Assembly (NCBI GenBank): GCA_028291445.1
Contig: JAQGIA010000297.1
Location: forward strand, 1-5,709
Length of the DNA stretch: 5,709 nt
DNA from: Belnapia sp.
Lineage (GTDB): Bacteria > Pseudomonadota > Alphaproteobacteria > Acetobacterales > Acetobacteraceae
Direction of reading: 5' to 3'
Shown here: positions 1 to 4,817 of the stretch, piece by piece
How positions within the stretch are numbered: position 1 is the stretch's first letter
Layout of the letters: each line of letters opens with the position of its first letter
The notes under the pieces: model-generated
The model's database searches: none
What the model saw: only the letters and a program-made list of their open reading frames with translations
What the model was told of the DNA's origin: nothing
Made by a program: the position numbers and the translations under genes

Positions 1-862
1 GATTGTAGACGACGAGGCCGGCGCCGCCCTGCTGGGCCGAGCGGATGCTCTCCTCGATGCCCTGGATCAGGTAGGGGCGGCAGGTGCAGATGTCCGAGCC
101 GAAGACGTCGGAGCCGTTGCATTCGTCGTGCACCCGGCAGGTGAGCGGCACGCGGCGGTCGGCCAGGTCGCGCGGATCGCCGAAGATATAGGCGGTGATG
201 CCGCCGACCGGGGGCAGGAAGACCGCGAGGTCCGGGCGGGTGACGAGCTCGGGGTACATGCCGGCGGTCTGTTCGAACAGGGTGCGGCGGAGGTCGTGCT
301 CAGGAGTGCCGAAGCGCTCGGCGATGCCGGGCAGCCACCAGACCGGGTCGATCGCGGCCTTGGTGACGGAGACGTCGCCGCCTTCGTGCAGCACCTGGCC
401 ATCCGGCTTGAGCTCGCCGGTGGCGATGAGGGCGTTCAGCTCGGCCAGGTTCAGCCGCGCCTTGGTGATGGCGATGCTGGGGCGGATGTCGATGCCCTCG
501 CCGATGGCATCGCCGAAGGCCTCGCCCACCACATGCCCCCAGGGGTCGAGCGAGACGATCTTCCCGGGCTCCGACCATTGCAGATAGGGGCCGATGGCGG
601 TGACGGGGTGGGTATTGGCGAGGTCCGGGCGTTGCAGCGGCGACAGCGTGCCGGCCGAGACCGCCAGCGCCCGGTACAGCGAATAGGAGCCGCCATGGGT
701 GCCGATGACGTTGCGGTCGGATGGGCGGGTGACCGAGCCGATGATCGGGCCGCGCTCCGCGGCGGTGGCGGCGGCCCAGTGGAGCGGCCAGCGATGCGCC
801 TGCGGCTCCGGGTGGGAGGTGAGGCGGATGTGGCGCGGGGCGTTGCTGCTCATCATTCCCAT
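1..862 (-). CDS. GTP cyclohydrolase II-like protein, URC1 type (3' end beyond window)
   Basis: The visible 287 residues fit the long form of GTP cyclohydrolase II with an extra N-terminal domain (GTP_CH_N, about residues 15-205), followed by the start of the RibA-type catalytic domain. The sequence RVHDECNGSDVFGSDICTC (residues 243-261) aligns with the RibA zinc site RVHSEC...CDC. Cys248, Cys259 and Cys261 keep the C-x10-C-x-C spacing of the three zinc ligands. RibA opens GTP to a diaminopyrimidine for riboflavin synthesis. The long form is known as URC1, part of a uracil catabolism route with URC4 (DUF1688) and a uracil phosphoribosyltransferase, so the role here is more likely uracil breakdown than riboflavin synthesis. 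The residue before the second Cys of the zinc triad is Ile258 rather than the usual Arg. The reading frame stays open to position 1. Three ATGs lie close together (862, 856, 853); I chose 862 because GGAAA at 870-866 lies just upstream. The gene is divergent from the CoA transferase. Family assignment is firm; the pathway is inferred. Confidence 0.88.
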   Translation of the reverse strand, partial: MGMMSSNAPRHIRLTSHPEPQAHRWPLHWAAATAAERGPIIGSVTRPSDRNVIGTHGGSYSLYRALAVSAGTLSPLQRPDLANTHPVTAIGPYLQWSEPGKIVSLDPWGHVVGEAFGDAIGEGIDIRPSIAITKARLNLAELNALIATGELKPDGQVLHEGGDVSVTKAAIDPVWWLPGIAERFGTPEHDLRRTLFEQTAGMYPELVTRPDLAVFLPPVGGITAYIFGDPRDLADRRVPLTCRVHDECNGSDVFGSDICTCRPYLIQGIEESIRSAQQGGAGLVVYN

Positions 863-938
863 CGGTTTCCGATCAGGCCTTAAGCTTGGCCGGATGCTGC
901 GCCGCATCAAGGGGGGGCGCGGCAAGCGGAAGCGCCGG

Positions 939-967
939 TTGCCGCGGCAGTCGGCAGCGTCTTAACT
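939..967 (+). promoter_or_regulatory. Weak candidate promoter for the CoA transferase gene
   Basis: TTGCCG (939-944) and TTAACT (962-967) are separated by 17 bases, the standard sigma-70 spacing. They match the consensus at only 4 of 6 and 3 of 6 positions. If real, transcription would begin near 974 and all four copies of the downstream hairpin repeat would lie in the mRNA leader. This is a tentative call from spacing and position. I found no convincing promoter for the divergent minus-strand gene. Confidence 0.2.
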
Positions 968-984
968 GGCCGGCAGAAGAGGCT

Positions 985-1067
985 CGCCGCTCCGCGGCTG
1001 GGGCTGACGCCGCTCCGCGGCACGCATAACCGCCGCTCCGCGGCACGCATAACCGCCGCTCCGCGGC
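985..1067. repeat. Four-copy 23-base-period hairpin repeat array
   Basis: The 14-base core CGCCGCTCCGCGGC occurs exactly four times, starting at 985, 1008, 1031 and 1054, so the period is exactly 23 bases. The spacer ACGCATAAC follows copies 2 and 3 identically (1022-1030 and 1045-1053). The spacer after copy 1 differs (TGGGGCTGA), and copy 4 runs into AGGGAGATC, which holds the ribosome binding site. Each core folds as GCCGC-TCC-GCGGC, a 5-base-pair stem with a 3-base loop. The array fills the stretch just before the CoA transferase start at 1082. It may be a tandemly amplified short palindromic repeat, a protein-binding array or a leader structure; the sequence alone does not decide. Confidence 0.9.
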
Positions 1068-1081
1068 AGGGAGATCGCCGC

Positions 1082-2212
1082 ATGGCAGGTGCATTGGACG
1101 GGCTGGTCGTGCTGGACCTGACCAGCTTTCTCTCCGGCCCCTATTGCACCATGCTGCTGGGCGACATGGGCGCCGAGGTCATCAAGGTCGAGCGGCCGGA
1201 TGGCGGCGACGATGCCCGGCGGATGCCGCCCTTCGTGGATGGCGCCAGCGCGCCCTTCGGCATCTGGAACCGCAACAAGCGCAGCATCGCGCTCGACCTG
1301 AAGCAGCCCGCCGATCTCGACGTGGTGCGGCGGATCGCGCTGCGGGCCGATGTGCTGGTGGAGAATTTCCGCCCCGGCGTGCTGGAGCGGCTGGGGCTCG
1401 GCTGGGCGGCGATGGCGGCGGCCAATCCGCGGCTGGTCTATGCGAGCATCTCCGGCTTCGGCCAGACCGGGCCCTGGGCGGCGCATGGTGGGTTGGACAT
1501 GATGGCGCAGGGCATGTCCGGGCTGATGGCCGGCAATGGCCCGCCGGATGGCGAGCCCTACCGGCTGCCCATCGCCATCACCGACGTGACCTCGGGGATG
1601 TATGCGGCGATCGCCGTTCTGGGCGCGTTGCAGGCGCGGCAGCGGACCGGGCAGGGCCAGCGGATCGACCAGTCGCTGTTCGAGGCCGGGCTGTCGCTCG
1701 GCGTCTATGAGGCGGCGCATGTGTTTTCCCAAGGGACGCGGCCGCCGCGGATGGGCCAGCTGCATCGCGGCTCGGCGCCCTACCGGGTGTTCCGCACGCG
1801 GGATGGCTGGATCACCCTCGGCGCCTCGAAGGAGAAATTCTGGCGCTCGCTCTGCGGCATCATCGGCCGGCCCGAACTGGCGGAGGACCCGCGCTTCGAC
1901 GTGAATGCCAAGCGCGTCGCCCATGTCGCCGAATTGCTGCCGCTGCTCCAGGACCGGCTGGCGACCGAGGACAGCGCCCATTGGCTGGCGGCACTGGGCG
2001 CCGCCGGCATCCCCTGCGAGCCGGTGCTCGCCTACGACGAGGCCTTGGCCCATCCGCAGGCCCAGGCGCGTGGGGCGGTGGTGGAAACGCCGGCCGGGCC
2101 GGCGATGGCGCCGCCGGTACGCCTGAGCGGCACGCCCGCCAGCATCCGGCGGCCGGCCCCCAGGCTCGGCGAGCATGGCGCGGAAATCCGCGCCTGGCTC
2201 GACGCCGGGTAA
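1082..2212 (+). CDS. CaiB/BaiF-type (class III) CoA transferase
   Basis: This 376-residue cytoplasmic enzyme would move CoA between a CoA thioester and a free carboxylic acid. Its length is close to the usual 380-430 residues of the family. Family marks run in order: an N-terminal Rossmann-like stretch with GPYCTMLLGDMGAEVIKVE (residues 19-37), NRNKRSIALDLK (63-74), the ADVLVENFRPGVLERLGLG block (89-107), SISGFGQTGP (122-131), GGLDMMAQGMSGLM (136-149), and the C-terminal GIPCEPVLAYDEALAHPQ (309-326). Asp139 sits where formyl-CoA transferase and CaiB carry the Asp that forms the acyl anhydride. The start is supported by AGGGAG at 1068-1073, eight bases before the ATG, directly abutting the last repeat copy. 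The substrate cannot be read from the sequence. The next gene, 89 bases downstream on the same strand, encodes an organic-acid-type solute receptor, which hints at an imported carboxylate. Family assignment is firm. Confidence 0.95.
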   Translation: MAGALDGLVVLDLTSFLSGPYCTMLLGDMGAEVIKVERPDGGDDARRMPPFVDGASAPFGIWNRNKRSIALDLKQPADLDVVRRIALRADVLVENFRPGVLERLGLGWAAMAAANPRLVYASISGFGQTGPWAAHGGLDMMAQGMSGLMAGNGPPDGEPYRLPIAITDVTSGMYAAIAVLGALQARQRTGQGQRIDQSLFEAGLSLGVYEAAHVFSQGTRPPRMGQLHRGSAPYRVFRTRDGWITLGASKEKFWRSLCGIIGRPELAEDPRFDVNAKRVAHVAELLPLLQDRLATEDSAHWLAALGAAGIPCEPVLAYDEALAHPQAQARGAVVETPAGPAMAPPVRLSGTPASIRRPAPRLGEHGAEIRAWLDAG

Positions 2213-2252
2213 CCGCAACGATCTGGCGCAGGCCCGGGCCGCATGCGTAACT

Positions 2253-2296
2253 TCCCCTGCCAGCCCCTGCCTAAAAGGGGGCGGCGCAGGGGAGGA
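2253..2296 (+). promoter_or_regulatory. Ribosome binding site with two competing anti-SD copies
   Basis: The solute receptor gene has a very strong ribosome binding site, GGGGAGGA (2289-2296), five bases before its ATG. CCCCTGC occurs twice just upstream, at 2254-2260 and 2264-2270, ten bases apart. Each can pair with GCAGGGG (2286-2292), which overlaps the site; the upstream copy with its flanking T pairs for eight bases (2253-2260 with 2286-2293). Two mutually exclusive hairpins could therefore cover the ribosome binding site. The complementarity is visible in the sequence; a regulatory role is inference. Confidence 0.4.
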
Positions 2297-2301
2297 ACAC
2301 C

Positions 2302-3393
2302 ATGAATCGTCGCCGCATTCTCGCTGGCGGGGGCGCCGGCATCGCCGGGGCCGCCGTGCTCGCCGCACCCAATCTCGCCGCCGCCCAGCCGCGCATCCGC
2401 TGGCGCTGCCCGAACAGCTTCCCCAAATCCATCGACACGCTCTATGGCGCGGCGGAGATCATCTCCCGCCGGGTCGCCGAGATGACCGAAGGCGCCTTCC
2501 AGATCACCGTCTCCGGCCCGGGCGAGGTGGTCCCCGGCTTGCAGATATTGGATGCGGTGCAGCAGGGTTCGGTCGAATGCGGCTTCACCGCCAGCCTGTT
2601 CTACTTCGGCAAGGACCCGAGCCTGGCGATCTCGACCACCCTGCCGATGGGGATGCCGAGCCGGGCGATGTACGCCTGGCTGAATTACGGCGGCGGGCGG
2701 GAGCAGTTGAAGGACGTCTTCGCCGACAATGGCGTGGTCGCCATCCCGGCCGCCTGCACCGGGGCGCAGATGGGCGGCTGGTTCCGCAAGGAAATCAAGA
2801 CGCCGGAGGATCTGCGCGGGCTGAAATTCCGGATCGCCGGGCTGGGCGGCAGCGTCATGGCCAAGCTCGGCACGGTGCCGCAGCAGATCGCGCCATCCGA
2901 CATCTATCCGGCGCTGGAGCGCGGGGTAATCGACGCCGCCGAATACATCGGCCCGTATGACGACGAGAAGCTCGGTTTCGCCCGGGTGGCCAAGTATTAT
3001 TACTACCCGGGTTTCCAGGAAGTCGGGCCGTCGAGCGATTTCATGATCAATATTCGTGCCTATGAGACCCTTCCCGCGCCTTACAAGGCCATGCTGGAAT
3101 CCGCCTGCGCCGAAGCCTGGCATGCGACGGTCGCGAAATACGACGTGCTGAACCCGGCCGCGCTGCGCCGCCTGGTGGCCAGCGGCACGCAACTACGGCC
3201 CTATCCGCGCGAAGTGATGGGCGCGCTCTATCGGGCGGCGCAGGAGCTTTACGGAGAACTCGGCGCGCAGAATCCGCGTTTCCGACGCATCCATGAACAT
3301 TGGGACAAATTCCGGGTGGAGCAGGCCCAGTGGTTCCGGATCGCCGAGGATAGCGCCGCGAATTTCCTGGCGGTGGCCAGCGCACCACGCTGA
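2302..3393 (+). CDS. TRAP transporter solute-binding protein, DctP/TakP family
   Basis: This 363-residue protein is a predicted periplasmic receptor for a TRAP transporter, which uses an ion gradient to import organic acids. The N-terminus MNRRRILAGGGAG, a hydrophobic Ala/Gly stretch and LAAAQ (residues 25-29) form a signal peptide with probable cleavage after Ala28; the arginine run resembles a Tat signal. The mature part carries DctP landmarks: the GEVVPGLQILDAVQQGSVEC block (74-93), GWFRKEIKTPEDLRGLKFRI (159-178), and VPQQIAPSDIYPALERGVID (192-211) followed by AAEYIGPYDDEKLGF (212-226). This resembles TakP, the oxoacid receptor of Rhodobacter, in which, as I recall, a Gln, a Glu and a Trp at about 155, 214 and 215 help hold sodium and substrate. 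Here Gln156 and Glu214 are present, but residue 215 is Tyr. No DctQ or DctM membrane gene lies in the window, so the receptor is an orphan here. The start is fixed by GGGGAGGA at 2289-2296. The ligand is unknown; a 2-oxoacid or similar carboxylate is likely. Confidence 0.94.
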   Translation: MNRRRILAGGGAGIAGAAVLAAPNLAAAQPRIRWRCPNSFPKSIDTLYGAAEIISRRVAEMTEGAFQITVSGPGEVVPGLQILDAVQQGSVECGFTASLFYFGKDPSLAISTTLPMGMPSRAMYAWLNYGGGREQLKDVFADNGVVAIPAACTGAQMGGWFRKEIKTPEDLRGLKFRIAGLGGSVMAKLGTVPQQIAPSDIYPALERGVIDAAEYIGPYDDEKLGFARVAKYYYYPGFQEVGPSSDFMINIRAYETLPAPYKAMLESACAEAWHATVAKYDVLNPAALRRLVASGTQLRPYPREVMGALYRAAQELYGELGAQNPRFRRIHEHWDKFRVEQAQWFRIAEDSAANFLAVASAPR

Positions 3394-3400
3394 GCGGCCA

Positions 3401-3433
3401 GCGCCATCCCGGGCCGGAAGGCCGGGATGGCGC
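3401..3433 (+). terminator. Strong hairpin after the solute receptor gene
   Basis: Starting seven bases after the TGA stop, GCGCCATCCCGG (3401-3412) pairs perfectly with CCGGGATGGCGC (3422-3433). With one bulged G, two further C-G pairs extend the stem to a GGAA loop (3416-3419), a GNRA-type tetraloop. The position suggests a terminator or an mRNA 3'-end stabiliser. The plus strand lacks the immediate T-run of a classic intrinsic terminator; CCCCGGAAGCATTGC follows instead. The only homopolymer nearby is an A-run at 3449-3455. Confidence 0.6.
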
Positions 3434-3472
3434 CCCCGGAAGCATTGCAAAAAAATAACACGTTCGTAATAT

Positions 3473-3484
3473 TTTGAGTTCAAA
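3473..3484. promoter_or_regulatory. Short palindrome TTTGAGTTCAAA in the AT-rich island
   Basis: TTTGA (3473-3477) and TCAAA (3480-3484) are inverted arms around a two-base centre. It lies about 130 bases before the response regulator start, upstream of the candidate -35 box. It could be an operator half-site pair, but a 5-base-arm palindrome in AT-rich DNA can arise by chance. Confidence 0.25.
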
Positions 3485-3493
3485 CTTATTGCT

Positions 3494-3512
3494 AAGCCAT
3501 TGATATTGGCTT
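3494..3512. promoter_or_regulatory. Candidate operator palindrome AAGCCA-N7-TGGCTT
   Basis: AAGCCA (3494-3499) and TGGCTT (3507-3512) form a perfect 6-base inverted repeat with a 7-base centre, 19 bases in all, a geometry typical of dimeric regulator sites. The centre contains the candidate -35 element TTGATA (3500-3505), so a bound protein would be placed to block or alter transcription of the downstream regulator gene. Autoregulation by that regulator is possible, but OmpR-type proteins usually prefer direct repeats. Confidence 0.4.
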
Positions 3513-3529
3513 TGTGATAAAAATAAGAT
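3500..3529 (+). promoter_or_regulatory. Candidate sigma-70-type promoter for the OmpR-type regulator
   Basis: TTGATA (3500-3505) matches the -35 consensus at 5 of 6 bases, and TAAGAT (3524-3529) matches the -10 consensus at 4 of 6, with an 18-base spacer. They lie in an AT-rich island (33 G or C in 110 bases over 3441-3550, counted by hand) inside otherwise GC-rich DNA. A second -10-like box, TATAAA (3539-3544), lacks a well-spaced -35. Transcription would begin near 3536, giving a leader of roughly 75 bases before the ATG at 3611. Confidence 0.45.
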
Positions 3530-3548
3530 TTTCGGGCATATAAAACAT

Positions 3549-3579
3549 CGGTATCAACCATGGGGTGAACGCCGGTATC
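3549..3579 (+). repeat. CGGTATC direct repeat in the regulator leader
   Basis: CGGTATC occurs at 3549-3555 and again at 3573-3579, 24 bases apart start to start, between the candidate promoter and the start of the OmpR-type gene. OmpR/PhoB-type proteins bind short direct repeats, though their usual spacing is near 10-11 bases, so autoregulatory binding is only a guess. The rest of 3434-3610 holds no credible gene. Confidence 0.25.
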
Positions 3580-3610
3580 CCGACCGGCCACTGCTGCCCT
3601 GGAGAGACCC

Positions 3611-4327
3611 ATGTCCGCCCGCCGCCACATTCTGATCGTCGAGGATGACGCCGACCTCCGCGCCACGCTCGTGGAGCAGATCGAAGCCGATGGAGGCTTC
3701 ACCGCCGATGCGGCGGCCGATGCGTGCGAGGCTCAGGCCAGGCTGGCCGATGCGGATATGCGCTATGCCGCCATTCTGCTCGATATCGGGCTGCCCGATG
3801 CCGATGGCCGCGATCTCTGCGCCACGCTGCGCCGCGCCGGGCACCGCATGCCGATCATCATGCTGACCGGCTCGCATGCCGAGGCCGATGTGGTGCGCGG
3901 CCTGGATGCGGGCGCGAATGATTATGTCGCCAAGCCCTTCCGCATCACCGAGCTTCTGGCGCGGGTCCGGGCGCAGCTACGGGTATTCGACAACTCCGAG
4001 GATGCGGTCTTCCTGGTCGGCCCCTATGTCTTCCGCCCGAGCGCCCGGCTGCTGGTCGAGCCCGCCCGCAACCGCAAGGTCCGGCTGACCGACAAGGAAT
4101 GCGCGATCCTGAAGTTCCTGTACCGGGCCGGGGCCAAGTCGGTCGCGCGGCAGACCCTGCTGCATGAGGTCTGGGGCTACAGCAGCGCCGTATCGACGCA
4201 TACGCTGGAGACCCATGTCTACCGGCTGCGTCAGAAGATCGAGCGCGAGAGCGCGCAGCCCCGCCTGCTGGTGACGGATTCCGGCGGCTACAGGCTGGAC
4301 GCGCTGCCCATGGCGCAGGCGGCCTGA
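3611..4327 (+). CDS. OmpR/PhoB-family response regulator
   Basis: This 238-residue two-component transcription factor has the standard length and domain order. The receiver domain (about residues 5-122) has the acidic pocket Glu11-Asp12-Asp13, phosphoacceptor Asp58 in LLDIGLPDADG, switch Thr86 in MLTGS, and Lys108 in AKPF. The C-terminal winged-helix domain (about 135-230) includes RLTDKECAILKFLY, HEVWGYSS and the recognition segment STHTLETHVYRLRQKIE (195-211), ending with the wing strand DSGGYRLD. All residues needed for phosphorylation are present. The start is supported by GGAGAG at 3601-3606, four bases before the ATG. No histidine kinase is adjacent in the window, so its sensor and target genes are unknown. 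A long AT-rich leader with candidate promoter and palindromes suggests the gene has its own regulated transcription. Its last 40 bases overlap the 3' end of the convergent receiver gene. Confidence 0.95.
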   Translation: MSARRHILIVEDDADLRATLVEQIEADGGFTADAAADACEAQARLADADMRYAAILLDIGLPDADGRDLCATLRRAGHRMPIIMLTGSHAEADVVRGLDAGANDYVAKPFRITELLARVRAQLRVFDNSEDAVFLVGPYVFRPSARLLVEPARNRKVRLTDKECAILKFLYRAGAKSVARQTLLHEVWGYSSAVSTHTLETHVYRLRQKIERESAQPRLLVTDSGGYRLDALPMAQAA

Positions 4328-4716
4328 ATACGGTTCCTGCGGCCTCGCTTCCTGGCTTCCGCCTCGACCATGGCGCTGACCGCGGTGCCCAGGAGGCTGG
4401 TGTCGAAGGGCTTCAGGAATACCTGTTCCCAATCCGCTAGGCGGTAGCCGATGAAGCGTTCGGGACTGCCGGTCGCATAGACCACCCGCAGCCCGGGCTT
4501 TTCCCGCCGGGCCATGGCGGCCAAGGCAAGGCCGTCATCACCCGCACCGAGGTCCAGGTCGGTCACCAGCACATCGATCTGGCGGGCCGGATTGCGCAGG
4601 ATATCCAGCGCTTCCGGTGCCGCCGCCGCTTCCAGCACATCGAGCCCGATCGATTCGAAATACTCGCCGATCGTCAGGCGCACCACACAATCGTCTTCGA
4701 CTAGAAGCACGGTCAT
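4288..4716 (-). CDS. Single-domain response regulator (receiver only)
   Basis: This 142-residue protein is essentially one receiver domain. Glu7-Asp8-Asp9 form the acidic pocket, Asp53 in VLVTDLDLG is the phosphoacceptor, Thr82 in YATGS is the switch residue, and Lys102 lies in LKPF. After residue 120 only a basic tail (ARKRGRRNR, 121-129) and a short C-terminus remain, with no DNA-binding or output domain. Such proteins usually act by protein contact: as phosphate sinks, relay intermediates or partners of hybrid kinases. I chose the ATG at 4716 because AGGGA lies seven bases upstream and because the domain begins at MTVLLVEDD. A GTG at 4755 would add 13 residues but has poor ribosome binding context. 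The stop lies inside the final codons of the convergent OmpR-type gene. It is co-directional with the GMC oxidoreductase, about 100 bases downstream of it. Family is certain; partner unknown. Confidence 0.92.
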   Translation of the reverse strand: MTVLLVEDDCVVRLTIGEYFESIGLDVLEAAAAPEALDILRNPARQIDVLVTDLDLGAGDDGLALAAMARREKPGLRVVYATGSPERFIGYRLADWEQVFLKPFDTSLLGTAVSAMVEAEARKRGRRNRIQAACAMGSASSL

Positions 4717-4723
4717 CCGGACG

Positions 4724-4728
4724 TCCCT
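4724..4728 (-). promoter_or_regulatory. Ribosome binding site that sets the receiver gene start
   Basis: On the minus strand AGGGA is followed by seven bases and then ATG at 4716. The alternative upstream GTG at 4755 has only AGG directly abutting it, with no usable spacing. This supports the 142-residue form over a 155-residue form. The rest of the gap between this gene and the GMC gene (4729-4817) shows no gene, no clear terminator and no convincing promoter. Confidence 0.6.
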
Positions 4729-4817
4729 ATTTGGTGAGCCACTGCCTTTGCTCACCCTATGAAGATGCTCTCGATTCCACCGGAAGGGGCATTAATCTGA
4801 GGCTTCGCACGGGCAAT

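Noticed and set aside
128..883. A 251-codon open frame on the plus strand opposite the URC1-type gene
   Set aside because: It is the antisense of the conserved cyclohydrolase frame and shows no motif of its own.
985..1067. CRISPR array
   Set aside because: The period is 23 bases, spacers are only 9 bases and two are identical, and no cas genes are nearby.
962..2368. A 468-codon open frame on the minus strand opposite the CoA transferase
   Set aside because: Its protein is rich in Arg, Pro, Gly and His with no recognisable motif, and it reads through the hairpin repeats. The plus-strand gene has full family conservation and a good ribosome binding site.
2032..3192. A 386-codon open frame on the minus strand opposite the solute receptor gene
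   Set aside because: It spans the intergenic gap and two real genes in antisense, and its composition is typical of a GC-rich shadow frame with no family marks.
3428..3449. Possible sigma-54 promoter (TGGC followed by TTGCA)
   Set aside because: The GG and GC elements are 16 bases apart instead of 10, and TGGC belongs to the hairpin arm.
3193..3702. A 169-codon minus-strand frame across the AT-rich island
   Set aside because: It joins antisense of two unrelated genes through an intergenic region and resembles no known protein.
4717..4755. Upstream GTG start giving the receiver protein 13 more residues
   Set aside because: There is no spaced ribosome binding site before GTG at 4755, while ATG at 4716 has AGGGA seven bases upstream and begins right at the domain.
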